The position numbers and the translations under genes are program-made. Source: Chlorobiota bacterium (lineage in GTDB: Bacteria; Bacteroidota; Bacteroidia; Bacteroidales; F082). From it: a stretch of DNA of 9,399 nt. The notes below the pieces were generated by a model that was not told where the DNA came from, did no database searches, and saw only the letters and a program-made list of their open reading frames with translations. The stretch covers positions 1 to 9,399 of the forward strand of contig JAUXBM010000047.1 in the NCBI GenBank assembly GCA_030619415.1, given 5' to 3'. Within the stretch, counting starts at the first letter, position 1; each line of letters starts with the position of its first letter. This document shows positions 1-6,157 of this stretch, in pieces.

Positions 1-504
1 TATGCCGGTCACGGATTCCCGGATGAAAACTCCAAAGTCCCTTATCTCATCCCGGTAGATGTGGATGCTACCAATTTGAGTGCCGCTATTAAACTTTCGG
101 ATGTTTACAAAAAATTTGGGGAATCAGGGGCCGGAAGAATAACCGTCTTTTTGGATGCCTGCTTTTCTGGTGGCGGACGTGACCAGGGCTTGCTTGCTAC
201 ACGGGGTGTCGCCATCAAACCAAGAAATGAATCAATTACCGGAAATATGGTTGTCATTACGGCTACTTCGGGTAAACAATCCGCTTTACCCTATCGGGAA
301 GAACAACACGGGATGTTTACCTATTTCCTTTTGGAAAAATTGCAACAAACGAAAGGAGATGTGAATTATAAAGAACTTGTGAATTACCTTCAGGAAAAAG
401 TGGGTATCGAATCATTACGGATAAATGGCAAGTCTCAGGATCCTGATGTTATTGTGAGTTATTCTGTTTCAGAAAGCTGGGAAAAGTGGAAAATAAGACA
501 ATGA
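1..504 (+). CDS. Caspase-like peptidase (C14 family), 5' end outside window
   Basis: This is the C-terminal 167 residues of a caspase/metacaspase-fold cysteine protease; the reading frame is already open at base 1, so the N-terminus lies outside the window. Both halves of the catalytic dyad are visible. The motif Y-A-G-H-G is at residues 1-5 of the visible part (catalytic His4), and the strand ending in D-A-C-F-S-G-G is at 52-58 (catalytic Cys54). The following T-A-T-S and G-M-F-T-Y-F-L-L segments also fit the bacterial C14 core. These enzymes cleave after basic or acidic residues and often act in signalling or regulated cell death; the substrate here is unknown. The stop codon overlaps the start of the next gene (ATGA at 501-504), so the two are probably translationally coupled. 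Whether the protein is exported or carries an N-terminal sensor domain cannot be seen. The family is confident, the biological role is not. Confidence 0.9.
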   Translation, partial: YAGHGFPDENSKVPYLIPVDVDATNLSAAIKLSDVYKKFGESGAGRITVFLDACFSGGGRDQGLLATRGVAIKPRNESITGNMVVITATSGKQSALPYREEQHGMFTYFLLEKLQQTKGDVNYKELVNYLQEKVGIESLRINGKSQDPDVIVSYSVSESWEKWKIRQ

Positions 505-1517
505 GCATCATGAAACTAATTCAGTATTATTTCCTTTTTTGCCTTTTATTTCTATCATTCGCTGGTTCTGCCCAGGAAATAAGCAATATCCATTTCGAAC
601 AAGTAGGCAAACAAATCCATATTTATTATGATCTGAAAGGTAACGAAACATACGCCATGCAGGTTTTTTGCAGCACCGATAATGGTCAAAGCTGGGGAGA
701 ACCGTTAATATATGTTACCGGCGCAATTGGCGATAATCAAATATCGGGAAACGGGAAAGGGATTGTTTGGGATGTTTTGAAAGATACTGATAATTTAACA
801 GGAGAAATTAAATTTAAAATAGTTGCCGAACCAAAATTTACACAAAGTAAACCAAATGATTATCCAGGAAACTCTGGAATTTTTGTTGATGAACGTGATG
901 GGCAGGAATACAAATGGGTGAGAATTCGTGAGCAGGTTTGGATGGCTGAAAACATCAATATTGGAAGGAGAATTCATCACAAAAGTCGCCCCATAAGAGA
1001 TAATAATATTGAAAAGTATTGCTACGGTAATAATGAAGCAATGTGCAATGATTATGGTGGCTTATACACCTGGGATGAAGCAATGCTAAACTCAATGAGT
1101 ACAGGCGGCCGAGGAATTTGCCCGGAGGGTTGGCATATTCCATCGAAAGAGGAATGGAGTGACCTGATTCTTGCTATTGATGATGCCCTTAAATCTGACT
1201 ATAAAGTACTAAATAAGCAGAGAAAAAGTAAAAGTGGTGTTGAAGGAATTAATGCTTCCCGTTATTTAAAATCAAATACAAAATGGGGAAACAAGCGACT
1301 AGGAACAGATGATTATAAATTTAATGCTCTCCCCGCAGGAAGAATTAATTATAAACCTACGAAATTTGAATATTTAACTGAGGATGCATTTTTTTGGACA
1401 TCTTCAGATAATACTAAAGATTATGCATGGGCTCGTTTAATGACTAATGGATCTAAAGTACATAGTATTTCGGGTTTTAAAAAAGAAGCGATGTCTGTCA
1501 GGTGTCTTAAAGATTAA
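501..1517 (+). CDS. Secreted FISUMP-domain protein
   Basis: This is a 338-residue exported protein of unknown function. Residues 1-24 form a signal peptide with a hydrophobic core (YYFLFCLLFLSF) and a probable cleavage after A-G-S-A. Residues about 25-115 look like a beta-sandwich segment (C-S-T-D-N-G-Q-S-W-G, then G-I-V-W-D-V-L) of the kind found in front of FGE-sulfatase or FISUMP domains in Bacteroidota. Residues about 130-338 match the Fibrobacter succinogenes major paralogous (FISUMP, TIGR02145) domain: W-M-A-E-N-I-N, Y-G-G-L-Y-T-W-D-E-A-M, C-P-E-G-W-H-I-P-S, N-A-L-P-A-G, F-F-W-T-S-S and a terminal S-V-R-C-L-K-D. I chose the ATG at 501 because it overlaps the upstream stop as ATGA. An ATG at 510 would serve the signal peptide equally well, and an upstream GTG at 486 is less likely. 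The overlap suggests co-expression with the caspase-like protein. The family assignment is firm; no enzymatic function is established. Confidence 0.88.
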   Translation: MSIMKLIQYYFLFCLLFLSFAGSAQEISNIHFEQVGKQIHIYYDLKGNETYAMQVFCSTDNGQSWGEPLIYVTGAIGDNQISGNGKGIVWDVLKDTDNLTGEIKFKIVAEPKFTQSKPNDYPGNSGIFVDERDGQEYKWVRIREQVWMAENINIGRRIHHKSRPIRDNNIEKYCYGNNEAMCNDYGGLYTWDEAMLNSMSTGGRGICPEGWHIPSKEEWSDLILAIDDALKSDYKVLNKQRKSKSGVEGINASRYLKSNTKWGNKRLGTDDYKFNALPAGRINYKPTKFEYLTEDAFFWTSSDNTKDYAWARLMTNGSKVHSISGFKKEAMSVRCLKD

Positions 1518-1527
1518 TTAACACAGA

Positions 1528-1692
1528 ATGAAAATCCAGAATTATTTTCTATTGTTTCTGATTATTATTCTATTAATCACATGCAGGCAGGAAGTATCTA
1601 ACATCCACTTCGAGCAATTCGCCCAAAAAATCAATATCCATTACAATCTCTAAGGCAGCCACGAGCATTATAACATCGGAAACTTTTGCAAT
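1528..1692 (+). pseudogene. Decayed 5' fragment of a second FISUMP gene copy
   Basis: An ATG 11 nt after the preceding gene opens a 41-codon frame with a hydrophobic leader (YFLLFLIIILLITC). It is followed by E-V-S-N-I-H-F-E-Q and I-N-I-H-Y-N-L, clearly paralogous to E-I-S-N-I-H-F-E-Q and I-H-I-Y-Y-D-L in the gene just upstream. At 1651-1653 the lysine codon AAA of the intact copy is TAA. Beyond the stop the similarity continues in frame for about 13 codons (G-S-H-E-H-Y-N-I-G-N-F-C against G-N-E-T-Y-A-M-Q-V-F-C), then disappears. The rest of the beta-sandwich and the whole FISUMP domain are absent. I read this as a tandem duplicate truncated by a deletion or by the arrival of the AbiE cassette. 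The surviving 41-residue ORF could still be translated, but I see no reason to think it functions. Confidence 0.8.
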
Positions 1693-1774
1693 TATTGGAT
1701 ATGCAGGATGATGAATAGAAAAGCAGAATAGGAAAGTTGTGTGTTATCGCTTCTGTTTGCTACTTATATTCAAT
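1693..1774. other. Non-coding remainder between broken FISUMP copy and abiE promoter
   Basis: After similarity to the intact FISUMP gene ends near 1692, the frame runs into a TAG around 1729. I see no gene, RNA or terminator here. It probably contains the junction between the truncated gene and the AbiE cassette, but no direct repeat marks the exact point. Confidence 0.5.
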
Positions 1775-1800
1775 TAAAGTAAACATATTTATTTACTTTA
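1775..1800. promoter_or_regulatory. Inverted repeat, candidate AbiEi operator (distal)
   Basis: The arms TAAAGTAAA (1775-1783) and TTTACTTTA (1792-1800) form a perfect 9-bp inverted repeat with an 8-nt spacer, lying where the -33 element of the abiE promoter should be. AbiEi-type antitoxins of known systems repress their own promoter by binding inverted repeats, so this is a natural candidate operator. The symmetry is seen directly; binding is inferred. Confidence 0.6.
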
Positions 1801-1802
1801 GG

Positions 1803-1816
1803 TAAACAAAAGTTTA
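1803..1816. promoter_or_regulatory. Second inverted repeat, candidate AbiEi operator (proximal)
   Basis: TAAAC (1803-1807) and GTTTA (1812-1816) are complementary arms around AAAA, sitting between the putative -33 and -7 elements. The heptamer GTAAACA occurs both here (1802-1808) and in the distal repeat (1779-1785), 23 bp apart, close to two helical turns. This suggests two sites for one dimeric regulator. The arms are short and A/T-rich, so chance is possible. Confidence 0.45.
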
Positions 1817-1817
1817 T

Positions 1818-1825
1818 TATCTTTG
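1818..1825 (+). promoter_or_regulatory. Bacteroidota -7 promoter element of the abiE operon
   Basis: TATCTTTG matches the Bacteroidota sigma-factor -7 consensus TAnnTTTG exactly and lies 24 nt before the abiEi ATG. A TTTG -33 box is missing; only TTTA occurs at a suitable distance, inside the inverted repeat. Transcription would start near 1830-1833. Confidence 0.6.
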
Positions 1826-1849
1826 TTTCATAAAAAAAAATAAGCAAGG

Positions 1850-2563
1850 ATGGACCTCTTAACTTTACAAAGAAATTTAGAAGATTTTGGGCTGGAGATA
1901 TTTACCCTTAATGATGTTATTAAAATAACCGGGCAAAAAAAGGAAGTAGTAAAAACCACACTTTCGAGACTAACGAAACAAAGCAAAATATTTCGCCTGA
2001 AAACAAAATATTATACACTTCGGCAAATTGAGAATAAATTTAAATTACAAAAATTATTTCCTGATACGTATATCAGCCTGCACTCAGCCCTTGAATATTA
2101 TGGTAGCACAACACAACGCTTCAATAATTTAGACTTAATAACAAAAAATTTATTGAAGAAGCAAAATATCGAAAATACAGCCATACATTTCCATAAAGTG
2201 AAAAGAGGCCTGTTCTTTGGCTACGAAAAAGTACAAATACAAAATACCGAAGTATTTATTTCAAATATCGAGAAAACAATAATCGATTGCACCTATTTCT
2301 CTTCAATAGTTTATTTAACCGAAGTTGACGATTTCATTAAAAAGAATAAGGGGAAAATAAATCTGGAATTAATAAGTACTTATCTTAATAAAATAGACTC
2401 ATCGGTATTGAGCAAAAGAGTGGCTTATCTTTTGGAAATAAATAACCTCCACGTAAAAGAAATAAGAATAAACAAGAAGTATGAAGTTTTGAATAAAAAC
2501 CTAAGCAAAACCGGAAGCAAAAACACGAAATGGAAACTGATTGTAAATGAAAATCTCCGCTAA
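1850..2563 (+). CDS. abiEi: AbiEi-type antitoxin / transcriptional repressor
   Basis: This 237-residue protein is the probable antitoxin of an AbiE type IV toxin-antitoxin system, in which the antitoxin does not bind the toxin directly but counters its effect and represses the operon. Residues about 15-58 form a winged helix-turn-helix (F-T-L-N-D-V-I-K-I-T-G then T-T-L-S-R-L-T-K-Q-S-K-I-F-R-L with the wing K-T-K-Y-Y-T-L), as in the N-terminal domain of AbiEi_4-like proteins. Residues 73-85 (T-Y-I-S-L-H-S-A-L-E-Y-Y-G) and 137-147 (I-S-N-I-E-K-T-I-I-D-C) match the conserved core of the AbiEi C-terminal domain. The tail is rich in Lys and Asn. The stop codon overlaps the abiEii start (TAATG, 2561-2565), giving tight coupling. 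The gene looks more A/T-rich than pyrF and prfA nearby, which fits horizontal acquisition. Assignment rests on motifs plus the neighbour. Confidence 0.82.
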   Translation: MDLLTLQRNLEDFGLEIFTLNDVIKITGQKKEVVKTTLSRLTKQSKIFRLKTKYYTLRQIENKFKLQKLFPDTYISLHSALEYYGSTTQRFNNLDLITKNLLKKQNIENTAIHFHKVKRGLFFGYEKVQIQNTEVFISNIEKTIIDCTYFSSIVYLTEVDDFIKKNKGKINLELISTYLNKIDSSVLSKRVAYLLEINNLHVKEIRINKKYEVLNKNLSKTGSKNTKWKLIVNENLR

Positions 2564-3306
2564 TGGAAAGGAATGAATTACAAGCCTATAAATCGAAATT
2601 GAATTATAATCTCGGGCAATTGGAACTGGATTATTATCAGCATTTAATTTTGGCTAAACTCTATGGCGAATTTAACACAATGTATTTCAAGGGAGGAACT
2701 TGTTTGCAAAAGTGCTATGGGATTAAAAGGTTTTCGGAGGATTTAGATTTTAACTATATTGATATTGAAGTAGAAAAAATAATTCTATTCATTGAAAATA
2801 TTTTTGAGGAAAAAATCATGGATTATTATGAAACCAGGTTTGGAACAAGTTTTAGCATTCGGTTTAAAGGTATTCTATATAGCGGCTCAAGCCAGTCGAT
2901 GTGCAAACTATCATTCGACTTCAGAAATGGGGATATTTACAACAGTGCAATAAAGAAAATAATAAGGCCAATATACCACGACCTACCAAACTATTTCCTT
3001 CTGGCACTTGACGAAGAAGAGGTGCTTGCCGAAAAAATCAGGGCCATATTAACAAGATATAAGGCACGAGATGTGTATGATTTGAACGAATTAATATTAA
3101 ATAAGGTGAACATTGATTTTGAGTTGGTGGACAAAAAACTGGCAACATACGACAAAGTATTTGAGCGAGGGGAATTTGAGAAAAAACTAGAGGAAAAAAG
3201 AAGCATTTATCATGAAGAAATAAAACGGTTGACAAATATATTTGATGATTTTGATACCTGCAAAAAGCGCATACTTGAAATGGTAATTAAAAATGTCGGA
3301 GATTAA
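2563..3306 (+). CDS. abiEii: AbiEii-type nucleotidyltransferase toxin
   Basis: This 247-residue protein of the AbiEii/AbiGii (PF08843) nucleotidyltransferase family is the toxin of the AbiE module. Known members inhibit growth reversibly; related enzymes (MenT) add nucleotides to tRNA acceptor stems, and AbiE systems can abort phage infection. The motifs are intact. K-G-G-T is at 43-46 and R-F-S-E-D-L-D-F at 56-63, whose D60 and D62 are the expected metal ligands. A third acidic strand, K-L-S-F-D-F, is at 115-120 (D119). The helical motif E-E-E-V-L-A-E-K-I-R-A-I-L-T-R with R-D-V-Y-D-L spans 151-174. The C-terminal ~70 residues are charged and helical. The length is somewhat short for the family but no core motif is missing, so the gene appears active. 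It starts on the last base of the abiEi stop codon and ends 12 nt from the convergent pyrF stop. Confidence 0.88.
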   Translation: MERNELQAYKSKLNYNLGQLELDYYQHLILAKLYGEFNTMYFKGGTCLQKCYGIKRFSEDLDFNYIDIEVEKIILFIENIFEEKIMDYYETRFGTSFSIRFKGILYSGSSQSMCKLSFDFRNGDIYNSAIKKIIRPIYHDLPNYFLLALDEEEVLAEKIRAILTRYKARDVYDLNELILNKVNIDFELVDKKLATYDKVFERGEFEKKLEEKRSIYHEEIKRLTNIFDDFDTCKKRILEMVIKNVGD

Positions 3307-3318
3307 ATTCAGACCAAA

Positions 3319-4152
3319 TCAAATAAGCCCCTTGCCCTTTATCAACTGCTCCATTTCCTGCTGCATCTCCTCCGCTTTCACCTTTGCTTGCTCCTTAAAA
3401 TCTTCTCCTGATGATGCATAAATAATTCCTCTTGAAGAGTTCACGAGTAGGCCGCAATGGTTGTTCAATCCGTATTTTGCTACTTCCTTAAGTGAGCCTC
3501 CTTGTGCCCCCACGCCCGGGACCAAAAGGAAATGATCAGGGACAATCTTTCTGATGTTCTCCAGTGCTTCAGCTTTGGTTGCACCCACCACATACATGAG
3601 TTGGTCGGTTGTTCCCCAGGTTTTTGAAGTTTTTAACACCGACTCAAACAATTTGTCACCCGTGTTTTTATCCTCCAGGTACTGGAAATCGGCTGCGCTT
3701 CTATTGGAAGTCAGGGCAAGGATGACCGACCATTTGTTTTTGTATTCCAAAAAAGGCGAAACAGTATCCAACCCCATATATGGAGCAAGGGTTACTGCAT
3801 CAAAGTCAAAGGTTTCAAAAAAAGTTTTGGCGTACATTGCCGATGTGTTGCCTATATCGCCACGTTTTGCATCGGCTATCAGGAAAATTTCATCGGTTTT
3901 GGAGCGGATATATTCGACCGTCTTTTCAAGGCTCTTCCAGCCACTTACTCCCAGCGACTCGTAAAAAGCCAGGTTGGGTTTGTAAGCAGCAGACAGTTCG
4001 TGTGTGGCATCAACAATGCCTTTGTTAAATTCAAAAACGGGGTCTTCACCATCAAGCAGGTGTTTTGGGATTTTGTTGATGTCTGTGTCTAACCCAACAC
4101 ATAGAAATGATTTCTTTTTTTGGATGATTGAAAATAATTCTGATCTGTTCAT
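3319..4152 (-). CDS. pyrF: Orotidine 5'-phosphate decarboxylase (type 2)
   Basis: This cytoplasmic enzyme catalyses the last step of de novo UMP synthesis, decarboxylating OMP to UMP. The 277-residue length and motif set fit the long type 2 subfamily found in Bacteroidota and Actinobacteria. L-C-V-G-L-D-T-D lies at 17-24 and Y-K-P-N at 57-60. The catalytic D-A-K-R-G-D-I is at 94-100 (Asp94, Lys96, Asp99), V-P-G-V-G-A-Q-G-G at 211-219, and the phosphate-binding N-S-S-R-G-I at 238-243. I chose the ATG at 4152; a TTG three codons upstream would add only M-I-L. The gene follows prfA on the same strand after about 120 nt, an arrangement I associate with Bacteroidota, so co-transcription is plausible. 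I found no convincing -7 element of its own. Nothing looks broken. Confidence 0.95.
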   Translation of the reverse strand: MNRSELFSIIQKKKSFLCVGLDTDINKIPKHLLDGEDPVFEFNKGIVDATHELSAAYKPNLAFYESLGVSGWKSLEKTVEYIRSKTDEIFLIADAKRGDIGNTSAMYAKTFFETFDFDAVTLAPYMGLDTVSPFLEYKNKWSVILALTSNRSAADFQYLEDKNTGDKLFESVLKTSKTWGTTDQLMYVVGATKAEALENIRKIVPDHFLLVPGVGAQGGSLKEVAKYGLNNHCGLLVNSSRGIIYASSGEDFKEQAKVKAEEMQQEMEQLIKGKGLI

Positions 4153-4175
4153 TAATATCAATTTAGGTTAATAAA

Positions 4176-4200
4176 GATCCTTCGCTACGCTCAGGATGAC
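4176..4200. repeat. Dispersed-repeat-like motif in prfA-pyrF spacer
   Basis: The spacer contains ATCCT (4177-4181) and AGGAT (4193-4197) flanking TCGCTACGCTC, followed by GAC. Motifs of this pattern ('...CTTCGCT-CGCTCAGGATGAC') recur between genes in many bacterial genomes, including Bacteroidota; that is a recollection, not a search. Only one copy is in the window. The rest of the spacer (4201-4269) shows nothing I can interpret. Confidence 0.45.
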
Positions 4201-4269
4201 AATAATTGTTGTGTTATTTTATCTAACTATTCACTAATGACCAACGACCGAAGGAAGTCCGTAGGATAA

Positions 4270-5349
4270 TTATTCAACAAAATTATCTTTCAGCCTTTCT
4301 GCATTTTCGGCCATCTGCAGTTTTTCGATCATTTCGAGCAAATCGCCATCTATCACTTGCTGCAGGTTGTACATCGTAAGGTTGATACGGTGATCGGTAA
4401 CCCTGCCTTGTGGCCAGTTGTATGTTCTGATTTTTGCTGAGCGGTCACCTGAAGACACCATCGTTTTGCGCTTGGTAGCCATCTCTGCGAGGTATTTGTT
4501 ATGCTCCAACTCAAACAACCTGGCACGAAGTACTTTCATAGCCTTTGCGAGATTTTTCAATTGCGATTTTTCATCCTGGCAACTCACCACAATGCCCGAG
4601 GGGATGTGTGTCAGCCGGATGGCCGAATAGGTAGTATTCACTGACTGTCCGCCCGGTCCTGAAGAACAGAAGGTATCTTTACGAATATCTTTGTCGTTTA
4701 ATTCAATCTCAAACTCATCGGCCTCGGGTAAAACAACTACGGAAGCAGCCGAGGTATGAACCCGCCCTTGTGTCTCTGTTTTAGGAACACGCTGAACCCG
4801 GTGTACGCCCGATTCAAACTTCATGATGCCGTAAACCCCTTCGCCATTTACTTCAAATACAATTTCCTTAAAGCCACCGGCGGTTCCTTCATTTACGCTG
4901 ATAACATCAACTTTCCATTTTTGTGTTTCACAAAATTTCTGGTACATCCTGAATAAATCACCGGCAAAAATACCGGCTTCGTCACCACCGGTTCCTGCCC
5001 TGATTTCAACAACCGAATTTTTTGTATCCTGGGGGTCTTTTGGTATCAGCAACATCCTGATTTTCTCTTCCCATGATTCTCTTTTGGGTGCCAATTCATC
5101 AAGCTCTTCTTTGGCCATAGCCCTGAATTCCGGATCTTTTTCCGTATTGAGGATTTCTTTGGTATTGTCAATGCTGTCAAGGATATTCCTGTATTCATTA
5201 TAGGCAGCAACGATGGGTTCCAGGTCCTTGTAGTCTTTGTTTAGTTGAACATAACGTTTCATGTCCTCCATAACACCCGGATCGCTCATTTGATTGCCAA
5301 TTTCGATCCACCTGTTTTTAATGCTTTCTAATTTGTCTAAAATTTCCAC
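4270..5349 (-). CDS. prfA: Peptide chain release factor 1
   Basis: RF1 recognises UAA and UAG in the ribosomal A site and triggers hydrolysis of peptidyl-tRNA. The 359-residue length is standard. Visible features are the helical N-terminal domain (about 1-105) and the conserved [11 protein letters not shown] near 115-125. The codon-reading tripeptide is P-K-T at 189-191 within [10 protein letters not shown]; this is the RF1-type P-x-T, where RF2 would show S-P-F. The catalytic G-G-Q is at 233-235 in [11 protein letters not shown]. The start is a GTG at 5349, supported by the reading frame and by a -7 element 20 nt upstream; the next in-frame Met is residue 21, too far in. It is the first gene of a probable prfA-pyrF unit. 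No frameshift signal is visible, and none is expected in prfA. Confidence 0.97.
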   Translation of the reverse strand: MEILDKLESIKNRWIEIGNQMSDPGVMEDMKRYVQLNKDYKDLEPIVAAYNEYRNILDSIDNTKEILNTEKDPEFRAMAKEELDELAPKRESWEEKIRMLLIPKDPQDTKNSVVEIRAGTGGDEAGIFAGDLFRMYQKFCETQKWKVDVISVNEGTAGGFKEIVFEVNGEGVYGIMKFESGVHRVQRVPKTETQGRVHTSAASVVVLPEADEFEIELNDKDIRKDTFCSSGPGGQSVNTTYSAIRLTHIPSGIVVSCQDEKSQLKNLAKAMKVLRARLFELEHNKYLAEMATKRKTMVSSGDRSAKIRTYNWPQGRVTDHRINLTMYNLQQVIDGDLLEMIEKLQMAENAERLKDNFVE

Positions 5350-5368
5350 GTTTGCCTGTTTTGAGGTG

Positions 5369-5376
5369 CAAAGATA
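5369..5376 (-). promoter_or_regulatory. -7 promoter element for prfA
   Basis: The minus strand reads TATCTTTG here, an exact match to TAnnTTTG. It lies 20 nt before the GTG start of prfA, so the transcript would have a very short leader of roughly 12-15 nt. No clear TTTG -33 box is seen. The position supports the GTG start at 5349. Confidence 0.6.
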
Positions 5377-5445
5377 CTAATTTAGAAAGCGTCACGCAGG
5401 ATAGATGAGTGCCGGGGAAATGATAAATTGCAAAGTCTTCGGAAT

Positions 5446-5460
5446 CAACTTTTCAAGTTG
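5446..5460. repeat. Short perfect hairpin in lipoprotein-prfA gap
   Basis: CAACTT and AAGTTG form a perfect 6-bp inverted repeat around TTC, 34 nt downstream of the lipoprotein stop codon on its strand. It could act as a weak terminator for that gene, but no T-tract follows. The gap 5350-5493 otherwise contains only the prfA promoter element. Confidence 0.3.
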
Positions 5461-5493
5461 GGAAGAATTAGAGAAGATATTGAAAAGCAATCA

Positions 5494-5904
5494 TTATTCA
5501 TTAACGAAAACAGTACTTTCAAGCGGATCAACACCTGTTGGTTGTAATACTGTAATTGTCCAATCTCCTGCAGTCATGTCAGTAAGGCCTATGCCTCCAC
5601 CGTCCAAATATTGTTCTCCGCCTCCGCAGCCATCTTTCTGAGTTTCTTCTCCGTAAAGTGTGAACTGCATATTCGATGGTCCAAAAGCCGGCACATAACG
5701 TTTGAATGCGTAACATTCATTGGGGCCAATTTTGGCATAAAAGAAAATTTCAAAAATATCACCTACGTTGATGGTGTCGGCATGATGGACGCTATCGACC
5801 AGCATTACATATTCTACTTTTGTATCTTCTTTTTTACATCCACTGCTAAAGTAGATGAGGGATCCCAGTGCCAGGATAACTGCAACTGTTAATACGTTCT
5901 TCAT
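5494..5904 (-). CDS. Small lipoprotein, function unknown
   Basis: This 136-residue protein has a lipoprotein signal peptide: K at position 2-3, a hydrophobic stretch V-L-T-V-A-V-I-L-A-L-G-S-L-I-Y, then the lipobox F-S-S-G-C with the lipidated Cys at 23. The mature N-terminus begins C-K-K-E-D, which resembles the charged export signal of surface lipoproteins in Bacteroidota, so the protein may face outward; that is inference. The mature body is predicted to be beta-rich (D-I-F-E-I-F-F-Y-A-K-I-G and D-W-T-I-T-V-L) with two cysteines (64, 93) that might pair. I chose the ATG at 5904 because the signal peptide begins there; an upstream extension to 5949 would place 15 uncharged residues before it and overlap the putative promoter region. 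I do not recognise the family. It lies upstream of prfA on the same strand but with a 144-nt gap and a prfA promoter between, so it is probably separately transcribed. Confidence 0.8.
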   Translation of the reverse strand: MKNVLTVAVILALGSLIYFSSGCKKEDTKVEYVMLVDSVHHADTINVGDIFEIFFYAKIGPNECYAFKRYVPAFGPSNMQFTLYGEETQKDGCGGGEQYLDGGGIGLTDMTAGDWTITVLQPTGVDPLESTVFVNE

Positions 5905-5946
5905 ATAATTCAGGTTTAAAAGATTTACTGTTTCAATAAGCTGCGC

Positions 5947-5954
5947 CAAAAATA
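5947..5954 (-). promoter_or_regulatory. Possible -7 element for the lipoprotein gene
   Basis: The minus strand reads TATTTTTG, fitting TAnnTTTG, 42 nt before the chosen ATG at 5904. The upstream region is A/T-rich without a clear -33 box, so the match could be chance. If real, it excludes the longer start at 5949. Confidence 0.4.
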
Positions 5955-5993
5955 GTTATAAAATATAAGCCGCATTGACACGCATTTTTATTG

Positions 5994-6114
5994 ATGCAAA
6001 AGTTATCAAAAGATATGCCAAAAAAAAGGTGCGGTAACTTGGCTCGAACGGGAAGATGCTAAATATGTTTACGTGTACGAAAAGAAAACGGTTACCAAGC
6101 TAAGTACGGAATAA
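5994..6114 (+). pseudogene. Short coding remnant with frameshift at an A8 tract
   Basis: An ATG at 5994 opens M-Q-K-L-S-K-D-M-P-K-K and then leaves frame at eight consecutive A (6020-6027). The next frame over continues G-A-V-T-W-L-E-R-E-D-A-K-Y-V-Y-V-Y-E and on through K-K-T-V-T-K-L-S-T-E to a TAA at 6112. One A fewer would make a single ORF of about 39 codons. The second half has the composition of a real protein and loosely recalls the last strand of HlyD/RND adaptor proteins (V-Y-V-Y-E), but that resemblance is weak. It may be the eroded 3' end of a lost gene, a sequencing or assembly slip in a homopolymer, or chance. Confidence 0.35.
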
Positions 6115-6157
6115 TACCAATTTATATGCATCATTTTGGTGATTAATTGGTATTATT
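6110..6157. repeat. Perfect 13-bp inverted repeat, possible bidirectional terminator
   Basis: AATAATACCAATT (6110-6122) and AATTGGTATTATT (6145-6157) are exact reverse complements around a 22-nt loop. The right arm contains the TAA stop of the potassium channel gene, and the left arm contains the TAA of the plus-strand coding remnant. It may be a terminator shared by convergent genes or a small repeat element; there is no long T-tract, so a classic intrinsic terminator is not certain. Confidence 0.6.

Noticed and set aside
486..500. GTG start at 486 for the FISUMP protein
   Set aside because: It would add five residues ahead of the signal peptide and enlarge the overlap with the caspase gene; the ATG at 501 in the ATGA overlap is a more natural start.
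501..1517. FISUMP gene as a target of a diversity-generating retroelement
   Set aside because: Some secreted proteins next to C-type-lectin-like domains are DGR targets, but there is no reverse transcriptase and no template repeat matching the 3' end of this gene in the window.
3554..3964. Plus-strand ORF of 136 codons antisense to pyrF
   Set aside because: It lies entirely within pyrF, which has all its catalytic motifs. The reverse frame has a serine-rich, non-specific composition typical of a shadow ORF.
5405..5641. Plus-strand ORF of 78 codons beginning M-S-A-G-E-M-I-N
   Set aside because: More than half of it is antisense to the 3' end of the lipoprotein gene. The first 30 codons look moderately protein-like, but there is no promoter and no recognisable family.
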